A DNA stretch of 64,000 nt from Streptomyces humidus. GTDB taxonomy: Bacteria; Actinomycetota; Actinomycetes; Streptomycetales; Streptomycetaceae. Shown here piece by piece: positions 29,422 through 41,793 of the stretch (position 1 is its first letter; every line of letters starts with the position of its first letter). The position numbers and the translations under genes are program-made. A model generated the notes under the pieces. That model ran no database searches. It was not told where the DNA came from and was given only the letters and a program-made list of their open reading frames with translations. The DNA lies in assembly GCF_014649655.1 (NCBI RefSeq), contig NZ_BMTL01000006.1:281464-345463 (forward strand), read 5' to 3'.

Positions 29422-30777
29422 GTGGAGCCCGACCTGTTCACCGCCGCAGCAGAAGACCGCCAGGAGAAGGATCCCGCCGGGAGCCCCCTGGCGGTCCGGA
29501 TGCGCCCCCGCACCCTCGACGAGGTGATGGGGCAGCAGCACCTGCTGAAACCGGGCTCACCCCTGCGCCGCCTGGTCGGCGACGGCGCCAAGGGGCCGGC
29601 AGGCCCCTCCTCGGTGATCCTCTGGGGACCCCCGGGCACCGGTAAGACCACCCTGGCGTACGTCGTCTCCAAGGCCACCGACAAGCGGTTCGTCGAGCTG
29701 TCGGCCATCACCGCCGGCGTCAAGGAGGTCCGCGCGGTCATCGACGGCGCCCGCCGCGCCATCGGCGGGTTCGGCAAGGAGACCGTCCTCTTCCTCGACG
29801 AGATCCACCGCTTCAGCAAGGCCCAGCAGGACTCCCTCCTCCCGGCCGTCGAGAACCGCTGGGTGACGCTGATCGCGGCGACCACCGAGAACCCCTACTT
29901 CTCGGTCATCTCCCCGCTGCTGTCCCGCTCCCTGCTGCTGACCCTCGAACCTCTCACGGACGACGACCTGCGGGGCCTCGTCCGGCGCGCCCTGGCCGAC
30001 GAACGCGGCCTCAAGGGCGCCGTCACCCTCCCCGAGGAGACCGAGGCACACCTCCTGCGCATCGCCGGCGGGGACGCCCGGCGCGCGCTGACCGCCCTGG
30101 AGGCCGCCGCCGGCGCGGCCCTCGACCAGGACGAGTCCGAGATCAGCCTCCGGACGCTGGAGCAGACGGTCGACCGCGCGGCGGTGAAGTACGACCGCGA
30201 CGGCGACCAGCACTACGACGTCGCCAGCGCCCTGATCAAGTCCATCCGGGGCTCGGACGTCGACGCCGCCCTGCACTACCTGGCCCGCATGATCGAGGCC
30301 GGCGAGGACCCCCGCTTCATCGCCCGCCGTCTGATGATCTCCGCCAGCGAGGACATCGGTCTCGCCGACCCGAACGCCCTGCCCCTCGCGGTCGCCGCCG
30401 CCCAGGCCGTCGCGATGATCGGCTTCCCGGAGGCCGCCCTCACCCTCAGCCACGCCACGATCGCCCTCGCCCTGGCCCCCAAGTCGAACGCCGCGACGAC
30501 GGCCGTCGGCGCCGCCCTGGAGGACGTCCGCAAGGGCCTCGCCGGACCCGTACCGCCGCACCTGCGGGACGGGCACTACAAGGGCGCCGCCAAGCTGGGC
30601 CACGCGCAGGGATACGTCTATCCGCACGACCTGCCGGAGGGCATCGCGGCCCAGCAGTACGCCCCGGACGCGGTCCACGGCCGGGACTACTACACGCCCA
30701 CCAGGCACGGAGCCGAGGCCCGCTACGCGGACGCCGTCGAATGGACCAGGCAGCGCCTCGGTCGCAAGGGGTCCTGA
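29422..30777 (+). CDS. rarA: Replication-associated recombination protein RarA (MgsA, AAA+ ATPase)
   Basis: 451 residues. An N-terminal segment '[21 protein letters not shown]' precedes the AAA+ core with Walker [10 protein letters not shown] near residue 71, Walker [17 protein letters not shown] near 122, sensor 1 '[11 protein letters not shown]', and the C-terminal tetramerisation domain starting near '[24 protein letters not shown]'. RarA acts at stalled replication forks with SSB. Its promoter shares the spacing and core of the damage motif found at ruvC and priA. The start GTG 29422 is likely leaderless. Confidence 0.94.
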   Translation: MEPDLFTAAAEDRQEKDPAGSPLAVRMRPRTLDEVMGQQHLLKPGSPLRRLVGDGAKGPAGPSSVILWGPPGTGKTTLAYVVSKATDKRFVELSAITAGVKEVRAVIDGARRAIGGFGKETVLFLDEIHRFSKAQQDSLLPAVENRWVTLIAATTENPYFSVISPLLSRSLLLTLEPLTDDDLRGLVRRALADERGLKGAVTLPEETEAHLLRIAGGDARRALTALEAAAGAALDQDESEISLRTLEQTVDRAAVKYDRDGDQHYDVASALIKSIRGSDVDAALHYLARMIEAGEDPRFIARRLMISASEDIGLADPNALPLAVAAAQAVAMIGFPEAALTLSHATIALALAPKSNAATTAVGAALEDVRKGLAGPVPPHLRDGHYKGAAKLGHAQGYVYPHDLPEGIAAQQYAPDAVHGRDYYTPTRHGAEARYADAVEWTRQRLGRKGS

Positions 30778-30785
30778 GCACCCTG

Positions 30786-30791
30786 TAGACT
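30786..30791 (+). promoter_or_regulatory. -10 box of rpsD
   Basis: TAGACT fits the vegetative consensus and lies 290 bases before rpsD, giving a long leader. No clear -35. Confidence 0.45.
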
Positions 30792-30806
30792 CGCCCGGAG
30801 TGCTGC

Positions 30807-30864
30807 GTCCCGTGCAGTCAGAACGGGACAGTCAGCCGGAGCACCGGTCCCTCGGACCGGCTCC
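30807..30864 (+). promoter_or_regulatory. Structured 5' leader of rpsD
   Basis: The 298-base gap between rarA and rpsD holds no gene. It contains a perfect 7-bp hairpin (30807-30813 with 30823-30829) and a larger one (30838-30864) with an 11-bp stem and a two-base bulge. A long structured leader before an S4 gene suggests feedback control by S4 itself, as known in other phyla, but I cannot match it to a named leader family. Confidence 0.4.
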
Positions 30865-31075
30865 AAGGAGCGTCGCGCACCGTCGAAGGTGTCGCGGGCA
30901 GCCCACCACCACCCGGTTCCGGGAACGGTCGGTGGGCCACTCGCGTGCTGCACGTATGTGCCCAGACCAGGGGAGCGGCTGCCCGACAGGTCCCATGCGG
31001 ACCCGACGGGTTTCCCCGGCTGCGGATTGCGACCTCCCTCCACCCTGACAAGCCGAAACCAGGAAATGAGAGACA

Positions 31076-31690
31076 GTGGCGAACCAGTCCCGCCCCAAGG
31101 TCAAGAAGTCGCGTGCCCTCGGCATCGCGCTCACCCCGAAGGCTGTCAAGTACTTCGAGGCCCGTCCCTACCCGCCGGGCGAGCACGGCCGTGGCCGCAA
31201 GCAGAACTCGGACTACAAGGTCCGTCTGCTCGAGAAGCAGCGTCTGCGCGCGCAGTACGACGTGTCCGAGCGCCAGCTCGTCCGCGCCTACGAGCGTGCC
31301 TCCAAGGTCCAGGGCAAGACCGGTGAGGCCCTGATCATCGAGCTCGAGCGCCGTCTCGACGCCCTGGTCCTGCGTTCGGGCATCGCCCGCACGATCTACC
31401 AGGCCCGCCAGATGGTCGTCCACGGCCACATCGAGGTCAACGGCCAGAAGGTCGACAAGCCTTCCTTCCGTGTCCGTCCCGACGACGTCGTGATGGTCCG
31501 CGAGCGCAGCCGCGGCAAGACGCTGTTCGAGGTGGCCCGCGCCGGTGGCTTCGCCCCCGACGGCGAGACCCCGCGCTACCTCCAGGTGAACCTCGGCGCC
31601 CTGGCGTTCCGCCTGGACCGTGAGCCGAACCGCAAGGAGATCCCGGTCATCTGCGACGAGCAGCTCGTCGTCGAGTACTACGCCCGCTGA
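31076..31690 (+). CDS. rpsD: 30S ribosomal protein S4
   Basis: 204 residues. It binds 16S rRNA early in 30S assembly and in other bacteria represses its own operon. Recognisable blocks: 'RPYPPGEHG', '[24 protein letters not shown]', and the S4 RNA-binding domain '[31 protein letters not shown]'. The N-terminal region has no CxxC zinc motif, so this is the cysteine-free form of S4. It stands alone, outside the alpha operon, which is usual in streptomycetes. Confidence 0.95.
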   Translation: MANQSRPKVKKSRALGIALTPKAVKYFEARPYPPGEHGRGRKQNSDYKVRLLEKQRLRAQYDVSERQLVRAYERASKVQGKTGEALIIELERRLDALVLRSGIARTIYQARQMVVHGHIEVNGQKVDKPSFRVRPDDVVMVRERSRGKTLFEVARAGGFAPDGETPRYLQVNLGALAFRLDREPNRKEIPVICDEQLVVEYYAR

Positions 31691-31751
31691 TCCCCTCCCG
31701 GATCGGTCTTCGCGGCCGTCGCAGGACTTCCGCGCCCCGGCCCGTCGTCCT

Positions 31752-31769
31752 CCTGCCCTTCGGGGCGGG
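31752..31769 (+). terminator. Terminator after rpsD
   Basis: A 7-bp stem (31752-31758 with 31763-31769, one G-T wobble) closed by a stable TTCG tetraloop, 61 bases after the stop. Confidence 0.55.
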
Positions 31770-31827
31770 CGGGGCGGCGGGCCTTCGCGCACCCCTAATC
31801 CGGTACGGACCGGCGGCGTCGGCGCGA

Positions 31828-31833
31828 TAGGCT
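31828..31833 (+). promoter_or_regulatory. -10 box upstream of the DUF948-alaS operon
   Basis: TAGGCT, 57 bases before the GTG of the DUF948 gene. It is likely the promoter for the four-gene run ending with ruvX. No good -35. Confidence 0.45.
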
Positions 31834-31889
31834 CGCCTCCAGAGAAGCTGCCAAGACAGCTGTCCGTCAGCACAGGGAGCGGGTGCGCA

Positions 31890-32330
31890 GTGTCCGGTGG
31901 AGAGGTGGCCGGCATCCTGGTGGCCGTGTTCTGGGCCATCCTGGTCTCCTTCCTCGCCGTCGCCCTGGCGAGGCTGGCCCAGACGCTCAGGGCGACGACC
32001 AGACTCGTCGCGGACGTGACCGAACAGGCCGTCCCGCTGCTCGCCGACGCCTCCGCGGCGGTGCGCTCGGCACAGACCCAGATCGACCGGGTCGACGCGA
32101 TCGCCACCGACGTCCAGGAAGTCACGTCCAACGCCTCGGCGTTGTCCACCACGGTCGCCTCCACCTTCGGCGGCCCCCTGGTGAAGGTCGCCGCCTTCGG
32201 CTACGGCGTCCGGCGGGCCCTCGGCGGCCGCAAGGACGACATGCCCGCCGGGGACCTCCGGCGTACCGTGATCGTGGGCCGCACGGTCTCCCGGCGGGAG
32301 AAGCGCAAGCCCCGTGGAAAGAGGGACTGA
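31890..32330 (+). CDS. DUF948 domain-containing membrane protein
   Basis: 146 residues. One N-terminal membrane helix (about residues 5-25, 'GILVAVFWAILVSFLAVALARL') precedes a long helical region with heptad-like spacing typical of DUF948, and a basic C terminus. No catalytic residues are visible; function is unknown. GTG 31890 has GGGAG eleven bases upstream. It is followed after nine bases by another small protein and then alaS, an arrangement common in Streptomyces. Confidence 0.85.
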   Translation: MSGGEVAGILVAVFWAILVSFLAVALARLAQTLRATTRLVADVTEQAVPLLADASAAVRSAQTQIDRVDAIATDVQEVTSNASALSTTVASTFGGPLVKVAAFGYGVRRALGGRKDDMPAGDLRRTVIVGRTVSRREKRKPRGKRD

Positions 32331-32339
32331 GAGCCAGCG

Positions 32340-32711
32340 ATGTTCCGCCGCACCTTCTGGTTCAGCACGGGCGTCGCCGCCGGTGTCTGGGCCACCACCA
32401 AGGTCAACCGCAAGCTGAGGCAGCTGACCCCCGAGAGCCTCGCCGCCGCCGCGGCGGACAAGGCGCTCGAGACGGGAGCACGACTCAAGGACCGCGCGGT
32501 CGGCTTCGTGCTCGACGTCCGCGACAACATGGCCCAGCGCGAGGCCGAACTGGGGGAGGCGCTCGGGATCCACGAGGACCCCGCGCTCCCCGCCCCCAGG
32601 CGGTACCCCGCCATCGAGAACCACCGCAGCCCTTCCAGGCGCTCCGGGCACATCGAGAGCTCGACGTACCCGCAGCAGAAGAACCCGTACAACCGGAATG
32701 AGGACCACTGA
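32340..32711 (+). CDS. Small conserved actinobacterial protein (DUF6167-like)
   Basis: 123 residues. A short hydrophobic segment near the N terminus ('[22 protein letters not shown]') looks like a weak membrane or amphipathic anchor. A helical stretch follows, then a hydrophilic tail rich in Pro, Arg, Ser and Asn from about residue 88. The last three bases overlap the alaS ATG (TGATG), so translation of alaS is probably coupled to it. It resembles a protein found beside alaS in Streptomyces genomes; the family name is from memory and the function unknown. Confidence 0.75.
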   Translation: MFRRTFWFSTGVAAGVWATTKVNRKLRQLTPESLAAAAADKALETGARLKDRAVGFVLDVRDNMAQREAELGEALGIHEDPALPAPRRYPAIENHRSPSRRSGHIESSTYPQQKNPYNRNEDH

Positions 32712-35383
32712 TGGAGTCGGCCGAGATTCGCCGCCGCTGGCTGAGCTTCTACGAGGAGCGCGGGCACACCGTCGTCCCTTCGGCGTCGCTCATCGCGGAC
32801 GACCCGACGCTGCTCCTCGTCCCCGCCGGCATGGTCCCCTTCAAGCCGTACTTCCTCGGCGAGGTCAAGCCGCCGTGGGCGCGCGCCACCAGCGTGCAGA
32901 AGTGCGTGCGCACGCCCGACATCGAAGAGGTCGGCAAGACCACCCGCCACGGCACGTTCTTCCAGATGTGCGGCAACTTCTCCTTCGGCGACTACTTCAA
33001 GGAAGGCGCCGTCAAGTACGCCTGGGAGCTGCTCACCACGCCCCAGGACAAGGGCGGTTACGGCCTGGACCCGGAGAGGCTCTGGATCACCGTCTACAAG
33101 GACGACGACGAGGCCGAGCGTATCTGGCACGAGGTCGTCGGCGTGCCCAGGGAGCGCATCCAGCGCCTCGGCATGAAGGACAACTACTGGTCCATGGGGG
33201 TCCCCGGACCCTGCGGACCGTGTTCCGAGATCAACTACGACCGCGGCCCCGAGTTCGGAGTCGAGGGCGGCCCGGCCGTCAACGACGAGCGGTACGTGGA
33301 GATCTGGAACCTCGTCTTCATGCAGTACGAGCGCGGCGAGGGCATCGGCAAGGACAACTTCGAGATCCTGGGCGAGCTGCCGAGCAAGAACATCGACACC
33401 GGCCTCGGCCTGGAGCGCCTCGCCATGATTCTGCAGGGCGTGCAGAACATGTACGAGATCGACACCTCCATGGCCGTCATCAAGAAGGCCACCGAGCTGA
33501 CCGGCGTCGAGTACGGCCAGGCCCACGACTCGGACGTCTCCCTGCGCGTGGTCACCGACCACATGCGCACGTCCGTGATGCTCATCGGCGACGGCGTCAC
33601 CCCCGGCAACGAGGGCCGCGGTTACGTGTTGCGCCGCATCATGCGCCGCGCCATCCGCAACATGCGCCTCCTCGGCGCCACCGGCCCGGTCGTCAAGGAC
33701 CTCATCGACACCGTCATCGAGATGATGGGCCAGCAGTACCCGGAGCTCGTCACCGACCGGCAGCGCATCGAGACGGTGGCCCTCGCCGAGGAGGCCGCCT
33801 TCCTCAAGACGCTGAAGGCCGGCACGAACATCCTCGACACGGCCATCAGCGAGACGAAGCAGTCCGGCGGCGCGGTCCTCGCCGGCGACAAGGCCTTCCT
33901 GCTCCACGACACCTGGGGCTTCCCGATCGACCTCACCCTGGAGATGGCCGCCGAACAGGGCCTCGCCGTGGACGAGGACGGCTTCCGCCGCCTGATGAAG
34001 GAGCAGCGGGACAAGGCGAAGGCCGACGCCCAGGCCAAGAAGACCGGACACGCCGGGGTGGGCGCCTACCGCGAGATCGCCGACCAGGCCGGGGCGACCG
34101 ACTTCATCGGCTACTCCGACACCGAGAGCGAGTCGACGATCGTCGGCATCCTCGTCGACGGCGCCTCCTCGCCCGCCGCCACCGAGGGCGACGAGGTCGA
34201 GATCGTCCTTGACCGCACCCCGTTCTACGCCGAGGGCGGCGGCCAGATCGGCGACACCGGCCGGATCCGGGTGGACACCGGCGCGATCGTCGAGATCCGC
34301 GACACCCAGAAGCCGGTTCCCGGCGTGTACGTCCACAAGGGCGTCGTGCAGGTCGGCGAGGTCACGGTCGGCGCCAAGGCCCACGCCTCGATCGACCGGC
34401 GTCGCCGCACGGCCATCGCCCGCGCCCACTCCGCCACTCACCTCACCCACCAGGCGCTGCGCGACGCCCTCGGTCCGACGGCCGCCCAGGCCGGTTCCGA
34501 GAACCAGCCCGGCCGCTTCCGCTTCGACTTCGGCTCCCCCGCCGCCGTTCCGACGGCTGTGATGACCGACGTCGAGCAGAAGATCAACGAGGTGCTCGCC
34601 CGTGAACTCGACGTCCAGGCCGAGGTCATGGGCATCGACGAGGCCAAGAAGCAGGGCGCCATCGCCGAGTTCGGCGAGAAGTACGGCGAGCGCGTCCGCG
34701 TCGTCACCATCGGCGACTTCTCCAAGGAGCTGTGCGGCGGCACGCACGTGCACAACACCGCTCAGCTCGGACTGGTCAAGCTGCTCGGCGAGTCGTCCAT
34801 CGGTTCCGGCGTGCGCCGCATCGAGGCCCTCGTCGGCGTCGACGCCTACCACTTCCTCGCCCGTGAGCACACGGTCGTCGCCCAGCTCCAGGAGCTGATC
34901 AAGGGACGTCCCGAGGAGCTCCCGGAGAAGGTCTCCGCCATGCTCGGCAAGCTGAAGGACGCCGAGAAGGAGATCGACAAGTTCCGCGCCGAGAAGGTTC
35001 TGCAGGCCGCCGCCGGTCTCGTGGACTCCGCCAAGGACGTCCACGGCGTCGCCGTCGTCACCGGCCGGGTCCCGGACGGCACCACGCCGGACGACCTGCG
35101 CAGGCTCGTCCTCGACGTGCGGGGCCGCATCCAGGGCGGCCGGGCCGCCGTGGTCGCCCTCTTCACGGTGAACAACGGCAAGCCGCTGACGGTCATCGCC
35201 ACCAACGAGGCCGCCCGCGAGCGGGGCCTCAAGGCCGGCGAACTGGTCCGCACGGCCGCCAGGACGCTCGGCGGCGGCGGTGGCGGCAAGCCGGACGTCG
35301 CCCAGGGCGGCGGCCAGAACGCGGCCGCCGTCGGCGAGGCCGTGGACGCCGTCGAGCGGCTCGTGGCGGAAACGGCCAAGTGA
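32711..35383 (+). CDS. alaS: Alanine--tRNA ligase (AlaRS)
   Basis: 890 residues. A class II catalytic core at the N terminus ('[21 protein letters not shown]', 'CGPCSEI', '[13 protein letters not shown]') is followed by the tRNA-binding domain and the editing domain with zinc ligands in HSATH (about residue 573) and CGGTH (about 675). The C-terminal C-Ala domain ends in a Gly-rich '[15 protein letters not shown]', which is a conserved AlaRS feature. It charges tRNA-Ala and removes mischarged Ser/Gly. ruvX overlaps its stop by four bases. Confidence 0.96.
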   Translation: MESAEIRRRWLSFYEERGHTVVPSASLIADDPTLLLVPAGMVPFKPYFLGEVKPPWARATSVQKCVRTPDIEEVGKTTRHGTFFQMCGNFSFGDYFKEGAVKYAWELLTTPQDKGGYGLDPERLWITVYKDDDEAERIWHEVVGVPRERIQRLGMKDNYWSMGVPGPCGPCSEINYDRGPEFGVEGGPAVNDERYVEIWNLVFMQYERGEGIGKDNFEILGELPSKNIDTGLGLERLAMILQGVQNMYEIDTSMAVIKKATELTGVEYGQAHDSDVSLRVVTDHMRTSVMLIGDGVTPGNEGRGYVLRRIMRRAIRNMRLLGATGPVVKDLIDTVIEMMGQQYPELVTDRQRIETVALAEEAAFLKTLKAGTNILDTAISETKQSGGAVLAGDKAFLLHDTWGFPIDLTLEMAAEQGLAVDEDGFRRLMKEQRDKAKADAQAKKTGHAGVGAYREIADQAGATDFIGYSDTESESTIVGILVDGASSPAATEGDEVEIVLDRTPFYAEGGGQIGDTGRIRVDTGAIVEIRDTQKPVPGVYVHKGVVQVGEVTVGAKAHASIDRRRRTAIARAHSATHLTHQALRDALGPTAAQAGSENQPGRFRFDFGSPAAVPTAVMTDVEQKINEVLARELDVQAEVMGIDEAKKQGAIAEFGEKYGERVRVVTIGDFSKELCGGTHVHNTAQLGLVKLLGESSIGSGVRRIEALVGVDAYHFLAREHTVVAQLQELIKGRPEELPEKVSAMLGKLKDAEKEIDKFRAEKVLQAAAGLVDSAKDVHGVAVVTGRVPDGTTPDDLRRLVLDVRGRIQGGRAAVVALFTVNNGKPLTVIATNEAARERGLKAGELVRTAARTLGGGGGGKPDVAQGGGQNAAAVGEAVDAVERLVAETAK

Positions 35384-35856
35384 GCGAGCCGATGCGCAAG
35401 GGCCGCCGACTCGCGATCGACGTCGGGGACGCCCGGATCGGAGTCGCCTCGTGCGACCCCGACGGGATCCTCGCCACCCCGGTCGAGACGGTCCCCGGCC
35501 GGGACGTGCCGGCGGCTCACCGCCGGCTGGCACAGCTGGTCGCGGAGTACGAGCCCATCGAGGTCGTCGTCGGTCTCCCTCGCTCCCTCAAGGGGGGCGA
35601 GGGCCCGGCCGCGGTGAAGGTGCGCGGATTCGCGCAGGAACTGGCGAACACAATCGCGCCCGTATCCGTACGTCTGGTCGACGAGAGGATGACGACTGTG
35701 ACGGCCAGTCAGGGACTGCGCGCCTCGGGCGTGAAGGCGAAGAAGGGCCGCTCGGTGATCGACCAGGCAGCCGCTGTGATCATCCTGCAGCAGGCGCTGG
35801 AATCCGAACGAGTGTCAGGCAAAGCACCGGGCGAGGGCGTCGAAGTGGTCATCTGA
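35380..35856 (+). CDS. ruvX: Pre-16S rRNA-processing nuclease YqgF/RuvX
   Basis: A 158-residue RNase H-fold protein. The conserved blocks are '[16 protein letters not shown]' (catalytic Asp), '[17 protein letters not shown]', '[12 protein letters not shown]' (Glu) and '[13 protein letters not shown]' (Asp). Members process the 5' end of 16S rRNA and have been called Holliday junction resolvases. The GTG 35380 overlaps the alaS stop; an ATG at 35392 is an alternative start. The alaS-ruvX-mltG-aroE order is widespread in actinobacteria. Confidence 0.92.
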   Translation: MSEPMRKGRRLAIDVGDARIGVASCDPDGILATPVETVPGRDVPAAHRRLAQLVAEYEPIEVVVGLPRSLKGGEGPAAVKVRGFAQELANTIAPVSVRLVDERMTTVTASQGLRASGVKAKKGRSVIDQAAAVIILQQALESERVSGKAPGEGVEVVI

Positions 35857-35979
35857 TCGCGATACGGTAACGTTCCGCGCGATGTGGTGGTGTTCGAACA
35901 GCCGCCGCACAGAGAGAGGCGGAACGGTGACGGGCCCGCGAAGGCCGACTTCTCGCCGCCTCGCGGCTCTAGGGGATCG

Positions 35980-37767
35980 ATGACTGAGTATGGCCGGGGC
36001 CAAGGCTCCGAACCGTGGCATCCGGAGGACCCGTTGTACGGGGACGGCGGATGGGAAGGGCAGCAGGCCCACACGGGTCATCAGCCTGCCTACGGTGGCC
36101 AGCAGCAGCACCCCTACCCGCAGCAGCACCCGCAGCAGCAGCATCCGCAGCAGTCGGAGTACGGCGACTGGGGCCAGGGCCAGGGGCAGCAGTACGACCG
36201 ACAGCACTACGGCGGTCAGCAGTACGACCCTCAGTACCAGGGGTACGACCAGCAGCAGTACGCCGAACAGGGCGGGCAGCAGTACGCCCACCAGAGCCAG
36301 CAGCAGGGCTACCACGAGGGATACCAGGAGGGCGGCTGGGACGGGACGGGCACCCACGCCCACGTCCCCTACGCGGCCGACCCCGGCGACCCCTACGGTC
36401 AGCAGGCCGCCGCCTACGGCGCGGAACAGCCCGACTTCTACGGCACCCCTGACGCGTATCCGCCGCCGGAGCCGCCCGCCCGGCGGCGCGCCGAACCCGA
36501 AGCGGAACCGGAGCCCGAGCCGGCGCCGGAACCCGGCTCCGAGGACACCGACCGGGATCCGGGAGCCGACCAGGAGGAGCATGCCTTCTTCGCCGGCGGC
36601 GCCGATGACGACGAGGACGACGAGGAGCCGGATCGCGGGAGGCGCCGAAGCCGCGGAGGCAAAGGCGCGAAGGGCGCGAAGAACAAGAAGAGCCGCAACG
36701 GCTGCGCCTGCCTGATCGTCGTGCTGGTGTTCGCCGGTGGCATCGGCGGCGTCGGCTACGTCGGTTACCACTATTACAAGAATCGTTACAGCGCGGCTCC
36801 GGACTTCGCGGGCGGCGGCATCAGCCAGACCGTCAGCGTCCAGGTCCCCAAAGGCTCGGGCGGCGCGGACATCGGCCGTCTGCTGAAAGAGGCAGGCGTC
36901 GTCAAGAGCGTCGACGCCTTCGTGTCCGCGGCCACGAGCAATCCGGACGGCGGCAAGATCCAGGCGGGCGCGTACATCCTGAAGAAGCAGATGTCCGCGA
37001 AGAGCGCCGTCGAGATGATGCTCGATCCCAAGAGCCAGGCCAACGTGCTGGTGACGCCGGGGCAGCGCAACGTGGCGGTCTACAAGAACATCGACGAGAA
37101 ACTCGGCCTCGCCCCGGGCGCCACCAGGAAGGTCGCGGAGAGCAAGTACGCGACGCTCGGGCTGCCCAAGTGGGCTAACGACAACGAGGAGATCAAGGAC
37201 CCGCTGGAGGGCTTCCTCTTCCCGGGCACCTACGGCGCCGCCAAGGGCATGAAGCCGGAGACGGTCCTCAAGGCGATGGTCGACCACGCCAACGAGGTGT
37301 ACGGCACCTACGACTTCGCGGCCAAGGCGAAGGCGCTCAAGCTGGACACTCCGCTCCAGGTGATCACGGTCGCCAGCCTGGTCCAGGCCGAGGGCAAGAC
37401 GCACGACGACTACCGCAAGATGGCGGAGGTCGTCTACAACCGGCTCAAGCCGACGAACGACCAGACCAACCGGCTGCTCCAGTTCGACTCGACCTTCAAC
37501 TACCTGAAGGGCGAGAGCAACATCCACATCAGCTCGTCCGAGATCAACCAGAACAAGGACCCGTACAACACCTACACCAACAAGGGCCTGCCGCCCGGTC
37601 CGATCGGCAATCCCGGTGAGGACGCGCTGAAGGCCACGTTGAGCCCGACCTCCGACGGCTGGATCTACTTCGTGGCCACCGACGGCAAGAGCAACACCGA
37701 ATTCGCCAAGACCTACGCCGAGTTCCAGCGACTCAAGGACAAGTTCGATGCCAGCTCGGGCAAGTGA
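35980..37767 (+). CDS. mltG: Endolytic murein transglycosylase MltG (YceG-like)
   Basis: 595 residues. A long cytoplasmic N-terminal tail (about 1-240) is extremely rich in Gln, His, Tyr and Gly (tandem QQH/QQY-type units near residues 30-110), then acidic, then Lys/Arg-rich. One membrane helix (about 245-268) and an extracytoplasmic YceG domain follow. The catalytic Glu is E471 in 'SLVQAEGKTHDDY', followed by 'DSTFNYLKG' and 'YNTYTNKGLPPGPIGNPG'. It cuts growing glycan strands. ATG 35980 has AGGGGA upstream. Its last 20 bases overlap aroE. Confidence 0.92.
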   Translation: MTEYGRGQGSEPWHPEDPLYGDGGWEGQQAHTGHQPAYGGQQQHPYPQQHPQQQHPQQSEYGDWGQGQGQQYDRQHYGGQQYDPQYQGYDQQQYAEQGGQQYAHQSQQQGYHEGYQEGGWDGTGTHAHVPYAADPGDPYGQQAAAYGAEQPDFYGTPDAYPPPEPPARRRAEPEAEPEPEPAPEPGSEDTDRDPGADQEEHAFFAGGADDDEDDEEPDRGRRRSRGGKGAKGAKNKKSRNGCACLIVVLVFAGGIGGVGYVGYHYYKNRYSAAPDFAGGGISQTVSVQVPKGSGGADIGRLLKEAGVVKSVDAFVSAATSNPDGGKIQAGAYILKKQMSAKSAVEMMLDPKSQANVLVTPGQRNVAVYKNIDEKLGLAPGATRKVAESKYATLGLPKWANDNEEIKDPLEGFLFPGTYGAAKGMKPETVLKAMVDHANEVYGTYDFAAKAKALKLDTPLQVITVASLVQAEGKTHDDYRKMAEVVYNRLKPTNDQTNRLLQFDSTFNYLKGESNIHISSSEINQNKDPYNTYTNKGLPPGPIGNPGEDALKATLSPTSDGWIYFVATDGKSNTEFAKTYAEFQRLKDKFDASSGK

Positions 37768-38605
37768 CGCCCGTCGTGCCGCGGTGCTCGGCAGCCCCAT
37801 CGCCCACTCCCTCTCCCCGGCGCTGCACCGCGCCGCGTACGAGGCGCTGGAGCTCACCGGCTGGACGTACGACCGCTTCGACGTCGGCGAGGAGGCCCTG
37901 CCCGCCTTCCTCGACGGACTGGGCGCCGAGTGGACCGGTCTGTCGCTGACCATGCCGCTGAAGCGCGCGGTCATCCCGCTGCTCGACGAGATCAGCGAGA
38001 CCGCGGCCTCCGTCGAGGCGGTCAACACCCTCGTGTTCGCCGAGGACGGCCGTCGGCTCGGCGACAACACCGACATCCCCGGCATGGTCGCCGCCCTGCG
38101 TGAGCGCGGGATCGACCAGGTCGACTCGGCCGCGATCCTCGGCGCGGGCGCCACCGCGTCCTCCGCCCTGGCCGCGCTCACCCGGGTCTGCACCGGCCGG
38201 ATCGTCGCCTACGTGCGCACCGAGGCCCGCGCCGCCGAGATGCGCGAGTGGGGCGAGCGCCTCGACGTCGAGGTCCTCATCGCCGACTGGTCGGACGCCG
38301 CCGACGCGCTGAGCTTCCCGCTGGTCGTCGCGACCACCCCGGCCGGGGCCACGGACGCCCTGGCCGCTTCGGTGCCGGAACGCCCCGCCACCCTCTTCGA
38401 CGTGCTCTACGACCCCTGGCCGACCGAGCTGGCGGCCCGCTGGTCGATGGGCGGGGGCGCCGTCGTCAGCGGCCTCGACCTGCTCGTGCACCAGGCGGTG
38501 CTCCAGGTGGAACAGATGACCGGCCGAGCCCCGGCCCCGGTGGAGGCCATGCGCAGGGCGGGCGAGCGGGCCCTCGCCTCCCGCCGGACTCCGGGCCACG
38601 CCTGA
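37748..38605 (+). CDS. aroE: Shikimate dehydrogenase
   Basis: 285 residues. It reduces 3-dehydroshikimate with NADPH. The substrate-binding motif SPIAHSLSPALHRAAY is at residues 16-31, with 'LTMPLKR' (catalytic Lys) near 68, 'GDNTDIPGM' near 105, and the NADP-binding glycine loop 'ILGAGATASS' near 130. The start ATG 37748 lies inside mltG and overlaps it by 20 bases. The other aro genes follow after a 172-base gap with a new promoter likely. Confidence 0.93.
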   Translation: MPARASDARRAAVLGSPIAHSLSPALHRAAYEALELTGWTYDRFDVGEEALPAFLDGLGAEWTGLSLTMPLKRAVIPLLDEISETAASVEAVNTLVFAEDGRRLGDNTDIPGMVAALRERGIDQVDSAAILGAGATASSALAALTRVCTGRIVAYVRTEARAAEMREWGERLDVEVLIADWSDAADALSFPLVVATTPAGATDALAASVPERPATLFDVLYDPWPTELAARWSMGGGAVVSGLDLLVHQAVLQVEQMTGRAPAPVEAMRRAGERALASRRTPGHA

Positions 38606-38777
38606 CCGCCGGGGCCCTCTCCCGTCCGCTTGCTGGACCGGCGACCGGCTTCGGCGCCGGGACGTGGGAGGATCGGCAGTAGGCGGGCCAGGGCCGCGCA
38701 CCCGGTCACGCCGACGACGTACGCGAAGGACGCGCGTGCGCAGGGCAGTACCAGGGCGCGAGCACTGAGGAGCATCG

Positions 38778-41565
<2,788 letters not shown>

Positions 41566-41567
41566 GA

Positions 41568-41591
41568 CGGCCGGGCGGCCGGGCGGCCGGG
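41568..41591. repeat. Three tandem copies of an 8-bp repeat
   Basis: CGGCCGGG occurs three times without interruption directly after the aroB stop. The last two copies contribute to the left arm and loop of the following terminator hairpin. Copy number could vary between strains. Confidence 0.7.
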
Positions 41592-41606
41592 TAAGTCCGC
41601 CCGGCC
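41577..41606 (+). terminator. First hairpin after aroB
   Basis: A perfect 10-bp stem (41577-41586 with 41597-41606), loop of ten, beginning 12 bases after the aroB stop. Confidence 0.65.
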
Positions 41607-41647
41607 CCCTTCTGCCCGATTCGCCGTCCCCGCCGGGCACTTCGGAC

Positions 41648-41683
41648 CGCCCCCGGCCGTTCACCGAACGACAGCCGGGGGCG
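41648..41683 (+). terminator. Second, compound hairpin after aroB
   Basis: An outer 10-bp stem (41648-41657 with 41674-41683) continues into an inner 5-bp stem (41658-41662 with 41666-41670), with a three-base bulge. The inner right arm (CGAACG 41665-41670) can pair instead with CGTTCG at 41688-41693, an alternative fold. Confidence 0.6.
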
Positions 41684-41717
41684 ATACCGTTCGCACGGGG
41701 GCACCTTCCACGCCCTT

Positions 41718-41723
41718 TAGGCT
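41718..41723 (+). promoter_or_regulatory. -10 box of the P-loop protein gene
   Basis: TAGGCT, 70 bases before ATG 41794 and 35 bases after the last aroB hairpin. No good -35. Confidence 0.45.
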
Positions 41724-41793
41724 GTGGTGAGAACCGGGGGTCCGCGCCCCCACAGCCAGCGCCCATCGCCTGTACGAGACGGAGTGGCACCGG

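Noticed and set aside
32201..35533. Very long open frame (about 1100 codons) antisense to alaS
   Set aside because: High-GC third positions keep antisense frames open. It has low-complexity composition and no start context, while alaS on the plus strand is complete.
41568..41591. Tandem repeat as a possible CRISPR-like array
   Set aside because: Only three 8-base units with no spacers; it is part of a terminator.
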